Positions 55,593 through 64,000 of a stretch of DNA of 64,000 nt are shown piece after piece. The position numbers and the translations under genes were made by a program. The notes under the pieces are model-generated. The model made no database searches, was not told the DNA's origin, and saw nothing but the letters and a program-made list of their open reading frames with translations. Position 1 is the stretch's first letter. Each line of letters opens with the position of its first letter. Source of the stretch: Methanohalophilus mahii DSM 5219 (GTDB taxonomy: Archaea; Halobacteriota; Methanosarcinia; Methanosarcinales; Methanosarcinaceae); assembly GCF_000025865.1 (NCBI RefSeq), contig NC_014002.1, positions 1,674,001-1,738,000 of the forward strand, in the 5' to 3' direction.

Positions 55593-55832
55593 ATGAGAGA
55601 ATTCACACCGGATGGCCTGGCCAAATACAATGGTAAGGACAGGGATGAAATCTATGTTGCCTATAAAGGCAATGTCTATGATGTTACAAACAGCGAGTTA
55701 TGGATGGACGGAGATCATCAGGGTATGCATGAAGGGGGTATTGATCTTACAGAAGAAATGGAAGAGGCACCTCATGAGGAAGATGTATTCAATGAATTCG
55801 AAGTTATCGGCATACTTGTGAATAACCATTAA
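55593..55832 (+). CDS. cytochrome b5-like haem/steroid-binding domain protein
   Basis: A 79-residue stand-alone domain. It reads FTPDGLAKYNGKDRDEIYVAYKG-like, then VYDVTNSELWMDGDHQGMHEGGIDLT and EEAPHEED. The histidine in the HxGxHxGG region and the one in APH fit the small prokaryotic cytochrome b5-like family. The ATG at 55593 has a GGGGAGTGG ribosome binding site. Haem binding is inferred; this organism makes haem proteins, as the multihaem cytochrome shows. Confidence 0.85.
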   Translation: MREFTPDGLAKYNGKDRDEIYVAYKGNVYDVTNSELWMDGDHQGMHEGGIDLTEEMEEAPHEEDVFNEFEVIGILVNNH

Positions 55833-55910
55833 AAAGACAGCAGGGATGTTTCCTTTGGAATTATCCCTTACTTTATCCTTAAGCGGAAGTTTTCATGGCT
55901 GAAAGGACAA

Positions 55911-55920
55911 GATATATAAG
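55911..55920 (+). promoter_or_regulatory. TATA box of the coenzyme M operon, leaderless arrangement
   Basis: GATATATAAG ends 21 bases before the ATG at 55942, so transcription should start at or next to the ATG. No ribosome binding site precedes that ATG. This is the same arrangement as in front of the rhodanese operon. Confidence 0.5.
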
Positions 55921-55941
55921 ATCACCATCAAACCCTTTTAT

Positions 55942-57183
55942 ATGGACAAATACAGACTCATCTGCCCAAAATGCGGCAAAACTTATGGCAAATATGACAT
56001 GGTATGTCCCACTGATGGAACTTTTTTGAGATCGGAGTACTCAAAAAGTAAGTTTGAACCATGTGATCTTCCGGGAATATGGAAATTCTACAACTGGCTA
56101 CCCGTGGAAGGCATAATAAAAAAGGGTACTGGAAAAACATTAACCTATAAAAGTGAGAAACTTGCCGAAAAAGTCGGTCTTGAGAATTTGTATATAAGTT
56201 TCAACGGTTACTGGCCGGAAAAAGGGGCTTTTATGAGGACCTGCAGCTTCAAAGACCTTGAATCATATCCTACAATGCAGAGAGTAATCGAGCAGGAAGA
56301 AAGAAGTACGATGGTTGTAGCCTCTGCAGGTAATACTGCCCGTGCCTTTGCGCACGTATCCTCTATAACAGACCTTCCTTTGCTTCTGGTAGTTCCTGAA
56401 AATGCTATTGAAAAACTCTGGATTCCCGCAGGATCGACATCATCAATCTGTGTTGCAGCAGTACAGGGGGATTACTATGATGCCATATCCATAGCCTCCG
56501 AGATTACCGAGAGAGAAGGATTCGTACCCGAAGGCGGTGCCCGGAACGTAGCGCGCAGGGATGGGATGGGAACTGTAATGCTGGATGCAACACTGACCAT
56601 GAAACATCTGCCTGACCACTATTTTCAGGCAGTGGGCAGTGGTACCGGCGGTATTGCTGCCTGGGAAGCAGCTATGCGCCTGAAGGAGGACGGCAGGTAT
56701 GGAGATAAATTGCCACAGTTGCACCTTGCCCAGAACCTGCCCTGTGCACCCCTGATCCAGTTACATGGGGGAGTTGCTGTGGACCCTAGATGTCCTGAAG
56801 GAATGTACGACACCGTCCTGTTTAACCGCAAACCTCCGTATGCAGTGGGCGGGGGAGTGAGGGATGCCCTTGAAGCCACAGAAGGAGACCTGTACGGGAT
56901 TACAAATGAAGAGGCAGAGGAAGCCAGGTTGCTATTTGAAGAACTTGAAGGCATCGATATTATGAATTCAGCAGCTGTTGCCACAGCCGCCCTGATAAAA
57001 GCTGTCAGGAATGCAAAGGTATCAAGATCAGATCTCATAATGCTCAATATCACAGGCGGGGGAGTAAAAAGGGCTTTAAATGAACTTGCCACCATCATGC
57101 TTGTACCTGATCTCGTAGTATCCCCTGATGACAGTGAAGCACCAGCAAATATCATACAAAAAACTGAAGACAAGTTCGAATAA
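55942..57183 (+). CDS. cysteate synthase (coenzyme M biosynthesis)
   Basis: A 413-residue PLP enzyme of the threonine-synthase fold that makes L-cysteate from phosphoserine and sulfite, the route to coenzyme M in Methanosarcinales. The N-terminus has a zinc-ribbon-like CPKCGKTYGKYDMVCP. The PLP lysine is expected in the KGAFMRTCSFKDLES region (residue about 92-105), with VASAGNTARAFAH (residue about 130) and AVGSGTGGIAAWEA. It is followed by comD and comE, which process its product after transamination. Confidence 0.93.
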   Translation: MDKYRLICPKCGKTYGKYDMVCPTDGTFLRSEYSKSKFEPCDLPGIWKFYNWLPVEGIIKKGTGKTLTYKSEKLAEKVGLENLYISFNGYWPEKGAFMRTCSFKDLESYPTMQRVIEQEERSTMVVASAGNTARAFAHVSSITDLPLLLVVPENAIEKLWIPAGSTSSICVAAVQGDYYDAISIASEITEREGFVPEGGARNVARRDGMGTVMLDATLTMKHLPDHYFQAVGSGTGGIAAWEAAMRLKEDGRYGDKLPQLHLAQNLPCAPLIQLHGGVAVDPRCPEGMYDTVLFNRKPPYAVGGGVRDALEATEGDLYGITNEEAEEARLLFEELEGIDIMNSAAVATAALIKAVRNAKVSRSDLIMLNITGGGVKRALNELATIMLVPDLVVSPDDSEAPANIIQKTEDKFE

Positions 57184-57197
57184 AGGAATGAGACCAC

Positions 57198-57695
57198 ATG
57201 GACCCGTCTCAGGAAGTATTTAAAGCTATAAAGGAATCAAATATTGATTTTATTGTAAGTGTGCCCTGTGCAAATCTCCAGAAACTCATTCCCATGGTAG
57301 ACAGTGATCCGGACATCATCCACGTTCCCGCCACCAGAGAGGAGGAAGGCATAGGAATCTGCGCCGGGGCCTACATGGGAGGTAAAAAACCGGCCATAAT
57401 GATGCAGAATTCCGGGATCGGTAATTCCATCAACGCTCTTGCATCCCTCAATCGTCTATACAATATCCCGTTATTGATAATTATAAGCCACAGGGGAGTT
57501 GAAGGAGAGCCAATCTGCGCCCAGGTACCAATGGGTGAAAAAACTCCTCTCTTACTCGAAGTGCTGGATATCCCTGCATACAAACCAAATCTTGTAGAGG
57601 CCAAAAAAACTATCGAGAAAGCCACCAGAAAAGCCTTTGAAGAAGGAAAACAAGCAGCTATCCTATTGAGTATAGGTTTCTGGAGGGAATCATGA
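57198..57695 (+). CDS. comD: sulfopyruvate decarboxylase subunit alpha
   Basis: A 165-residue N-terminal (PYR-like) half of a thiamine diphosphate decarboxylase. HVPATREEEGIGICAGAYMGG contains the catalytic glutamate, and IMMQNSGIGNSINAL and LIIISHRG are conserved. With ComE it decarboxylates sulfopyruvate to sulfoacetaldehyde. It overlaps comE by 4 bases. Confidence 0.95.
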   Translation: MDPSQEVFKAIKESNIDFIVSVPCANLQKLIPMVDSDPDIIHVPATREEEGIGICAGAYMGGKKPAIMMQNSGIGNSINALASLNRLYNIPLLIIISHRGVEGEPICAQVPMGEKTPLLLEVLDIPAYKPNLVEAKKTIEKATRKAFEEGKQAAILLSIGFWRES

Positions 57696-58261
57696 TACGC
57701 TATGATGCACTTGAGGTTCTTGCTGAAAAAGAAGGAGATAAAGACACCCTGATTATTGCAAACATCGGATTCCCCTCAAAAGAGTTATACGAAATATGTG
57801 ACAGAAAGGCAAATTTTTACATGCTTGGTTCAATGGGCCTTTCTTCTTCCATCGGGCTCGGGCTGGCCCTGGCAAGACCGGACAGGAAAGTTATCGCAAT
57901 TGACGGTGATGGATCGGTCCTTATGAATATGGGAAGCCTGGCAACAATAGCCAACCAGCATCCTGATAATTATCTCCTTGTAATCATCGATAACGGTGCA
58001 TATGGTTCAACAGGCAATCAAAAAACCGCAACCTCAGGATTGACAGACCTGAAAAAAGTTGCTTTAGGGGCAGGCATACAAAATGTTGCTGTGGTGGCCG
58101 ATGAGTCAGACCTTAAGAAGAAACTGGATACAATGGAAAATGGTGTCCTCGTAGTAAAGACAAAAGCCCGCAACAAAAAGGTGCCTGTCATCCACCTCTG
58201 TCCTGCAGATATCATTGAGCGGTTTATGGAGATATCCTCTCCACCATCCCATTCAGGATGA
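57692..58261 (+). CDS. comE: sulfopyruvate decarboxylase subunit beta
   Basis: A 189-residue thiamine diphosphate-binding half with the GDGSVLMNMGSLATIA motif (residue about 72) and the later IIDNGAYGSTGNQKT, the Mg/ThDP site. The start ATGA overlaps comD. Its 3' end overlaps the convergent marker 16 gene by 38 bases. Confidence 0.95.
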   Translation: MIRYDALEVLAEKEGDKDTLIIANIGFPSKELYEICDRKANFYMLGSMGLSSSIGLGLALARPDRKVIAIDGDGSVLMNMGSLATIANQHPDNYLLVIIDNGAYGSTGNQKTATSGLTDLKKVALGAGIQNVAVVADESDLKKKLDTMENGVLVVKTKARNKKVPVIHLCPADIIERFMEISSPPSHSG

Positions 58262-59504
58262 AACTTCCATTCTTTATACTGTCCCTTAATTTTTCGGCCA
58301 TTATGAGTGCACGTTTACGATCTGACTGGCGCACAACGATTGGGACATCCATATTTTTCCCTTCATAATCGAATTTAAGACTACCCAGTTCTGCCTTGAA
58401 TACACTACTGCATAAGGTTGAGCAGAGACCGCAGTTAAAACATGTGTGCCTGTTCAGTACCATTTTGTCACCGTTGAAATAGATTGATTCCATAGGACAT
58501 CTTTTCATGGGTTCACATACATCACACCCTCGACAATTGCCAGGATTGAAAGCAACTTCAAGGTCTACATCTTTCCAGGCATCTGCATAACTTGTCATTG
58601 CAACCTTTATCCTGCGATCAGCATCCATTACAGGCATCGGTACTGCGCTGTCCGTTTGCCTGATCGCATCGAATACTGAATCATCAACTACAGGCACTGC
58701 AACTGCCCAGGAAACAATACATTCAGGACCTGCAGAAGTCGCAAAACCTCCCATATGATCAGCCACCATGGAATGCATATCCGCAGTTGCTATAAGATTG
58801 GGTTTTTCCGGGCTGCTACGCGTCCCTGAACCCAGGATGAACCCTTCCGCCCCATTGAGAAGAATACGACTTCCCACACCGATACCATGGAGCTGCGGAT
58901 CATTCTTTACAGGGTTTATTTGCCCACATCCCGACAGGGTGGCTTCAGTGGCATCGGGGGCAAAGGCAGTTGCATGAAAAATAGTGGAAACAGGAGACGG
59001 GGAAAAATTCACAAAGGCACTGTAGTTCTTAAATGCATGCCGCGTTGCAAACAGCTGTGCGTATGGCATATCCTCAATGGACACTGTATCTGAATATTTC
59101 CTCCCTTCATCGGTAACTACATCCACATCCACAGGATTACCTTCCACAATTTCCCGGAAAAGGTGGCCTCCTCCGTAATTTTCCCTCTCATGGCTGTGTG
59201 CTGTACCAAAAACCATCAAGTCCAGTATACCCAGTCTTTCATTGGGACAGGGGCCCACATGGGCATCCACTCCATTTATGGTTACAGTACAAGCGCGGGT
59301 GAATTTTTCCACGGTATCTACCGGAAATGAGAGAACCGCATAAGTTCCACTCATAATCGCTCTGGTAGCAGCAGTCACCACCTCTACATCCTCAAAACCA
59401 ACATTGTCCCCTGCATCGATCATATCACAAAGTTCCTGAGAAGTTAGAACTGTTGCATCTTTACGGTTAATTTTCTCAAGAATGTGCCCTACTGCCCGCT
59501 CCAT
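58224..59504 (-). CDS. methanogenesis marker 16 metalloprotein (DUF39-type with ferredoxin domain)
   Basis: A 426-residue protein. The N-terminal 330 residues are DUF39-like, related to archaeal homocysteine-forming sulfur-insertion proteins (VGPCPNERLGILDLMVFG, AHSHERENYGGGHLF, SGCGQINPVKNDP). The C-terminal part has CRGCDVCEPMKRCP and CFNCGLCSTLC, for two [4Fe-4S] clusters. The protein is known only from methanogens. Its place opposite the coenzyme M genes and its relation to sulfur-inserting enzymes suggest a role in thiol formation, possibly the last step to coenzyme M; this is inference. The ATG at 59504 has a GAGGAAT ribosome binding site. Confidence 0.88.
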   Translation of the reverse strand: MERAVGHILEKINRKDATVLTSQELCDMIDAGDNVGFEDVEVVTAATRAIMSGTYAVLSFPVDTVEKFTRACTVTINGVDAHVGPCPNERLGILDLMVFGTAHSHERENYGGGHLFREIVEGNPVDVDVVTDEGRKYSDTVSIEDMPYAQLFATRHAFKNYSAFVNFSPSPVSTIFHATAFAPDATEATLSGCGQINPVKNDPQLHGIGVGSRILLNGAEGFILGSGTRSSPEKPNLIATADMHSMVADHMGGFATSAGPECIVSWAVAVPVVDDSVFDAIRQTDSAVPMPVMDADRRIKVAMTSYADAWKDVDLEVAFNPGNCRGCDVCEPMKRCPMESIYFNGDKMVLNRHTCFNCGLCSTLCSSVFKAELGSLKFDYEGKNMDVPIVVRQSDRKRALIMAEKLRDSIKNGSFILNGMVERISP

Positions 59505-59505
59505 A

Positions 59506-61530
59506 TTATTCCTCAGTATTTTTTGTGTTCTTTTCACTTAGATCCGTGAAAAAGTCCCCTATTTCTTTCATATCTTCATGACTTCCCAGCAACACAAGAA
59601 TATCTCCCTCCAGAATACGTACATCCCCTCCGGGGTTTGTGATAGTTTCCAGTCCTCTTCTGATTGCCAGGACTGTAATCCCGAATCGTTGCCTGAGGGA
59701 AAGTTCTTCAAGGGTCATCCCCACCACATCAGCTCCCAGAGGTACACGGAGGGAGACTATATTCACATCCGGGATATCAAACTGCATCTGTTCAAAATTC
59801 AGAGGGTCAGAGGAGACACTGCGAAACATGTCATATCCACCTGCCCTGGCATCTTCAATAAATTTTTTTATCTGGTCCTCCGGAACAAGGTAACGTCTGA
59901 GTAGGCGAACAAATATTTCCACAGAAGTTTCAAATTCTTCCGGAATGACCTCATTAGCCCCCTGTTCATAGAGCGGACCCATCTCCTGTAGATAACGTGT
60001 TCGTGCAATGATGTGGATATTGGGATTCATTTCCCTTGCAAGCCAGATTACTCTGCGGGTTGCCGTTGCATCAGAAATACCAACAATCATTATTTTTGCT
60101 GAATCAATATCCGCCTTTTCAAGTACACTTTCCTGGGTTGCATCTCCATAAAAAATATTTTCTCCTTTTGAAATACCTTCTCTTACACTCTCCGGATTGG
60201 TTTCAATAACCAGATAAGGAATACCCGCTGCATTGGCAGCTTTTGCCACTGTTTTACCATTGAAACCAAAACCTACGATGATAAGATGGGAAGACATTTT
60301 TTCCTTTTTATCGTACATCTTTGTTACATCTTTACGGGCAAAGCCGCACTTGAGCTTATGTGGCAGAGGAAGTCTGAGAACATTGGCAGCCACAGAGGGA
60401 GAATAGGAAATTGAAAAGGAAGTAACTGCCATTGTAAGAATGGAAATATCCAGAAACATTTGATATAAGTAGTTGTCAAGGAGACCATACTCAACCCCGA
60501 ATTTAGAAAGGACGAAAGAGAATTCACCCACCTGGGCAAGTGCCATACCGGTGAGAATAGAATTGCGAAGGGGATATCCCAGAACCATAGAAACAAAACC
60601 ACTGACAACTCCCTTGAATAACATAACACCGATGGTCACAAGTAATATCATTAAGGGGTTATCCAGGAAAAATTGTACATTAAGCAACATTCCTATTGAT
60701 ACGAAAAAAATACTCAAAAAAACATCCTTAAAGGGAAGAATATTGTTCAGTGCCTGATGACTGTATTCAGATTCAGATATCACAAGGCCCGCAAGGAAGG
60801 CCCCCAGTGCCAGGGACAATCCCGCACTATAAGTGAGCATAGCAACAGACAGGCATATGACAATCACGGAAAGCAGGAACAATTCAGGATTGCGGGTTTT
60901 GGCAATATGATATAGGATATGGGGAATCAGCCACCTGGCAAAAAACATTATGAATATAATAATTGCCAGAGATTTCAGAAGGATCATAAAAATTGAGTTT
61001 GCATCATTTCCACCAACCCCTGCCAGGAAAGGAGTTGCCACAATCATTGCCACTACAATGACATCCTGGAACAGTAATATAGAAAGGATCGTGCGACCAT
61101 GCAAACTGTGCAATTCTGCTCTCTTTTGGAGTGTCTTGAGAACAATTGCTGTACTGCTCAGGGATATCAAAAACCCCAGGAAAAGGGATTCACTGAAACC
61201 AAAACCAAGATATGTAGCTGCAAAAAGAGTCCCAAGGGTTGTGAAAAGAACCTGAAGGCCTCCTCCCAGTACCACAGAACGCTTCATATCCCAGAGTTCT
61301 TTGAGAGATAACTCCACTCCAATGGTAAATAGCAATAGAATAATACCAATCTCGGCAAGAATGTCGATATTATCTGGATTATTAATGAATCCCATTCCAT
61401 AAGGACCCACTAAGACACCAGTTATCAGGAAACCGACTATAATAGAAATACGAAGTTTGTGACATATATAGAGTACAAAAATGGATATTCCAAAAATAAT
61501 GATGATATCATTGAGTATAGCCGATTCCAT
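59506..61530 (-). CDS. Kef-type cation:proton antiporter with RCK domains
   Basis: A 674-residue protein. Residues about 1-385 form a CPA2 antiporter of about 12 to 13 helices (LTYSAGLSLALGAFLAGLVISES, GDxxxS-like parts in blocks). Residues about 410-530 are a TrkA-N/RCK-N domain (LIIVGFGFNGKTVAKAA, GDATQESVLEKAD), and residues about 580-670 are a TrkA-C domain. K+/H+ exchange under ligand gating is likely. It stops 1 base before the marker 16 start and is probably co-transcribed with it, without an obvious functional link. Confidence 0.92.
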   Translation of the reverse strand: MESAILNDIIIIFGISIFVLYICHKLRISIIVGFLITGVLVGPYGMGFINNPDNIDILAEIGIILLLFTIGVELSLKELWDMKRSVVLGGGLQVLFTTLGTLFAATYLGFGFSESLFLGFLISLSSTAIVLKTLQKRAELHSLHGRTILSILLFQDVIVVAMIVATPFLAGVGGNDANSIFMILLKSLAIIIFIMFFARWLIPHILYHIAKTRNPELFLLSVIVICLSVAMLTYSAGLSLALGAFLAGLVISESEYSHQALNNILPFKDVFLSIFFVSIGMLLNVQFFLDNPLMILLVTIGVMLFKGVVSGFVSMVLGYPLRNSILTGMALAQVGEFSFVLSKFGVEYGLLDNYLYQMFLDISILTMAVTSFSISYSPSVAANVLRLPLPHKLKCGFARKDVTKMYDKKEKMSSHLIIVGFGFNGKTVAKAANAAGIPYLVIETNPESVREGISKGENIFYGDATQESVLEKADIDSAKIMIVGISDATATRRVIWLAREMNPNIHIIARTRYLQEMGPLYEQGANEVIPEEFETSVEIFVRLLRRYLVPEDQIKKFIEDARAGGYDMFRSVSSDPLNFEQMQFDIPDVNIVSLRVPLGADVVGMTLEELSLRQRFGITVLAIRRGLETITNPGGDVRILEGDILVLLGSHEDMKEIGDFFTDLSEKNTKNTEE

Positions 61531-61712
61531 AAAAACGAATTATGTGAAGATATCTAATAAATATATTCATTTCAAGGTGCCTTCTAAACATGGAATCAAA
61601 GAAGTCCCGATTATTTCAAAATCACGTGTTTCCAAAAAACAAAAATATCATATAATTTGGAACCATAGATTTGATAGAAGTGTTTTTTATTTATACAACC
61701 ATGGAGATATGA

Positions 61713-62405
61713 ATGATAGAAGATCTCAAAGAAACTACAAAGGAAGTAATACAGGCAGTGTTGCCTTTAACTGTAGCCGTATTTTTGCTCATGGTCATGA
61801 TCGAAATGAATCATGACATGTTCCTGTCTTTTTTCGTGGGTTCATTAATGGTCATACTGGGTATGATTCTTTTTCTGCTGGGTGTCAAAATAGGTATGCT
61901 CCCTATTGGGGAATCAATTGGTTCTGAATTATCAAAACATAATTCTTTATTGTTCATCCTTGGTTGTGCATTCATCTTATCATTTATGGCAACTGTTGCA
62001 GAACCCGATGTGAGGGTACTGAGTTCAATGATAGATTCGGTATCAGAAGATAGTATCCCTCGCAATGTACTGATTCTCTCAATTGCATCAGGTGTTGGGT
62101 TTTTTGTGGCCGTATCTATGTTGAGAATCGCCTATGGAGTCCCGATCAAGTACCTATTTACAGCTGGATATCTGATTATTCTGGTACTATCCTTTTTTAC
62201 AAATCCCGACTATCTGGCCATAGCTTATGATGCAGGGGGGGTAACTACAGGTCCCATGACAGTACCTATAATCCTTGCGCTTGGAATAGGTACCGTGTCT
62301 GTACTCGGAGATAAATCTGCACTTACCGAAGGCTTTGGACTGATAGGGCTTGCTTCTATTGGACCCATACTCGCAGTAATGCTTCTGGGGGTACTTGTAC
62401 CTTGA
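61713..62405 (+). CDS. DUF1538 membrane protein, first subunit
   Basis: A 230-residue protein with about seven hydrophobic segments. The characteristic DUF1538 parts are FLLGVKIGMLPIGESIG, FMATVAEPDVRVLS and YDAGGVTTGPMTVPIILALG (in blocks). The family is an uncharacterised transporter-like group. Its stop overlaps the next DUF1538 gene by 4 bases, and a PII protein follows, which suggests a PII-controlled channel or transporter made of two homologous halves. Confidence 0.88.
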   Translation: MIEDLKETTKEVIQAVLPLTVAVFLLMVMIEMNHDMFLSFFVGSLMVILGMILFLLGVKIGMLPIGESIGSELSKHNSLLFILGCAFILSFMATVAEPDVRVLSSMIDSVSEDSIPRNVLILSIASGVGFFVAVSMLRIAYGVPIKYLFTAGYLIILVLSFFTNPDYLAIAYDAGGVTTGPMTVPIILALGIGTVSVLGDKSALTEGFGLIGLASIGPILAVMLLGVLVP

Positions 62406-63136
62406 CTGCCGTTGAACACAGCCAGGACCTATTATCCGTGGTCCTTGAAGTTATCGAAGCACTGCTACCACTTGTTATCTTTTTCCTTGTATTCCAGCTA
62501 TTGTACCTGAAATTTCCCTCCTCATATTTCCTAAAACTTATGACAGGTCTTTCAATAACTGCAATGGGAATGATACTGTTTCTCTATGGAGTTTACAACG
62601 GATTTTTCCCGGTTGGCCTGGAAATTGGGAGTTATTTTGGACAAATAAAATCCAATTGGATATTGATACCAATTGGTTTTGTACTGGGATTTCTGGCCAC
62701 TTTTGCAGAACCCGCTGTTAGAGTATTATGCTATCAGATAGAGGAATCTTCAAGTGGATACATTAAATCAAATTTGATGCTTTATACCTTATCTGTAAGT
62801 GTTGCTGCATTTGTTGCCATCGCAATGACCAAACTGGTTTATGGAATACCTTTCCTTTACATAATAGTTCCTGGTTATCTGCTTGTCCTTGTGTTATTAT
62901 GGTTTTGTGATAAAGATTTTATAGCAATTGCTTTTGACTCAGGAGGTGTGGCAACCGGACCAATGGCTGTGACCTTCCTTATGTCAATGGCTGTAGGCGT
63001 GGCCGCGTCCCAACCAGATAGCAATCCCATAGTGGACGGATTTGGAATGATTGCATTGATAGCGCTGGCACCTATTATATTTGTCATGATGTTAGGTGTA
63101 TATATGAGATACATAGGAGGAACTGACAATGAATAA
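62402..63136 (+). CDS. DUF1538 membrane protein, second subunit
   Basis: A 244-residue homologue of the preceding gene with the same marks: FLYGVYNGFFPVGLEIG, FLATFAEPAVRVL and FDSGGVATGPMAVTFLMSM. The TTG start at 62402 overlaps the preceding stop (TTGA), with GGGGGT upstream. In some bacteria the two halves are fused into one protein. Confidence 0.86.
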   Translation: MTAVEHSQDLLSVVLEVIEALLPLVIFFLVFQLLYLKFPSSYFLKLMTGLSITAMGMILFLYGVYNGFFPVGLEIGSYFGQIKSNWILIPIGFVLGFLATFAEPAVRVLCYQIEESSSGYIKSNLMLYTLSVSVAAFVAIAMTKLVYGIPFLYIIVPGYLLVLVLLWFCDKDFIAIAFDSGGVATGPMAVTFLMSMAVGVAASQPDSNPIVDGFGMIALIALAPIIFVMMLGVYMRYIGGTDNE

Positions 63137-63503
63137 TGATGTGGACGATCTTGTCCTTATAGTAACAATCGTGAAAAAAGGATGGGGAGATACTGTAATA
63201 GAGGCATCCCGTAAAGCAGGTTCAAAGGGTGGAACAATTATATTCGGACGGGGCACAGGCGTACATGAAAAGAAACATTTTCTTGGTACTTTAATTGAAC
63301 CTGAAAAGGAAATAGTATTAACAATTGCCGAGTCCGCAAATGCCGATAATATATTGGAATTTATCAAAAATGATGTGGGTCTCGACAAACCTGGCTGTGG
63401 AATGGGATTTGTAGTACCTGTTGACAAAGTCTTTGGAACCGCTCACATATTATGTGAACTGGATCCGGAATGTGAGCATCAATATACAGATACAGAGGAT
63501 TGA
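63129..63503 (+). CDS. PII-family regulatory protein paired with DUF1538
   Basis: A 124-residue PII-like protein. It has LVLIVTIVKKGWGDTVIEASRKAGSKGGTIIFGRG (in blocks), where the GGTI-F-RG part follows the PII T-loop position, and a C-terminal VVPVDKVFGTAHI. It lacks the GlnB uridylylation tyrosine context. A strong AGGAGG ribosome binding site lies inside the end of the DUF1538 gene. It probably gates the DUF1538 pair in response to a nucleotide or metabolite. Confidence 0.88.
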   Translation: MNNDVDDLVLIVTIVKKGWGDTVIEASRKAGSKGGTIIFGRGTGVHEKKHFLGTLIEPEKEIVLTIAESANADNILEFIKNDVGLDKPGCGMGFVVPVDKVFGTAHILCELDPECEHQYTDTED

Positions 63504-63579
63504 AATATATTTAATAGCAGATCAGTCTGCATTTTATTTTTGCAGCAGCAATAAAGATCATACATAACTGAAAGGAAAA

Positions 63580-64000
63580 TTAATGTGAATCGCTTTTGAA
63601 AGACTCAACCCCGAGAATACCCGCAATCTCCAATCCTTCACTGCCAAGTTCAGAAAGCCGGTTGAAAATTTCACTGCGATCCACGTACTTTTCAGTACGT
63701 GTTCCGTCTTCTTGCTCGATCTTGATAGTAATTTCACCTTTCACATATCCTCTTTCACGACATTGGGTTATAATGTCTGAATATTGTTCTGCAACGGTTT
63801 TTAAGCAGTCAAATATCTCATTACTGTAAATGGCGTTCTCATCACCGCTCATCAGATTGACAAGTTTGCTGGAAGCAATGTTGGAGCGGGCAAATTCCAC
63901 AAGGTTCTTGACAAGCGAATCAATCTCTTCAAGGGTTATTGATTTAAAAAGCGCAGGGTCTGCAATAATATCAGTATCATCAAAAACCACGGAATACTCA
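63580..64000 (-). CDS. conserved hypothetical protein, 5' end possibly outside the window
   Basis: At least 136 residues, rich in charged residues and predicted helical, with a central beta pair EITIKIEQEDGTRTEKYV. I do not recognise the family. A GTG at 63990 could start it, but the frame stays open to the window edge at 64000 (codons GAG TAT TCC precede the GTG), so the real start may lie outside. It has no signal peptide or membrane segment. Confidence 0.55.
   Translation of the reverse strand, partial: EYSVVFDDTDIIADPALFKSITLEEIDSLVKNLVEFARSNIASSKLVNLMSGDENAIYSNEIFDCLKTVAEQYSDIITQCRERGYVKGEITIKIEQEDGTRTEKYVDRSEIFNRLSELGSEGLEIAGILGVESFKSDSH

Overview
The window is a contiguous piece of a methanogenic archaeal chromosome, most likely a methylotrophic member of the Methanosarcinaceae (Methanohalophilus, Methanolobus or Methanococcoides type; the genus cannot be fixed by eye). 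The evidence is: an Rnf complex headed by a multihaem cytochrome c (MmcA), the cysteate-synthase route to coenzyme M with ComDE, CofD for F420, SepCysS for tRNA-dependent cysteine synthesis, an archaeal histone, diphthamide enzyme Dph2, archaeal PriS/GINS/RfcS, and GGAGGTGA-type ribosome binding sites. Many genes overlap by 4-14 bp, and several starts were moved inward from the longest reading frame to fit the ribosome binding site.

Layout. 1-2300: cysteine-rich small protein, histone, membrane protein, RfcS. 2350-10400: the mmcA-rnfCDGEAB operon plus a small membrane protein (minus strand), with a divergent apbE flavin transferase. 10400-15000: ThpR, DacZ (c-di-AMP synthase) and the ribosome-rescue pair Pelota and RqcH. 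15070-20450: PriS, GINS, L44e, S27e, aIF2-alpha, Nop10, PAC2 and EndoQ, a conserved archaeal information-processing block. 20511-24117: a tRNA-Ser(CGA) that appears to carry an intron in its D arm, followed by an AT-rich islet with gene remnants, an OLD-like ATPase/Toprim nuclease and an orphan SRA-like DNA-reader domain. 24160-32050: a chagasin-like lipoprotein and two divergent ABC systems of MacB/FtsX type with secreted partner proteins. 32270-38630: CofD, HD hydrolase, LpdD-like/UbiX pair, tRNA-Pro, MoaD/SAMP, paired CrcB fluoride channels, a YhbY-type RNA-binding protein, a RecA-like ATPase and MoaB. 38850-50750: translation and RNA genes (L10e, aIF2-beta with TRAM, TrpRS, PheS, Dph2, METTL5-like methylase, Csl4, RpoL, SepCysS). 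50810-55830: tRNA-Gly, then a rhodanese/EgtD/SufS/SufE operon and small regulatory or redox proteins. 55940-59500: coenzyme M genes with the convergent methanogenesis marker 16 gene. 59500-64000: Kef-type antiporter, a DUF1538 pair with a PII protein, and a gene running off the end.

The most interesting system is the 51010-54828 operon. A three-domain rhodanese with one catalytic cysteine (CGTGWRG) is followed, with 4-bp overlaps, by an EgtD-type histidine trimethylase, a SufS cysteine desulfurase and a SufE sulfur acceptor. This matches the logic of the oxygen-independent EanA/EanB ergothioneine route, with the sulfur-delivery enzymes built into the same transcript, and predicts that this methanogen makes ergothioneine or a related thiohistidine anaerobically. 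Second in interest is the tRNA-Ser with a non-canonical intron. Third is the haem cytochrome MmcA, with an embedded EF-hand-like calcium loop and two unusually spaced haem motifs.
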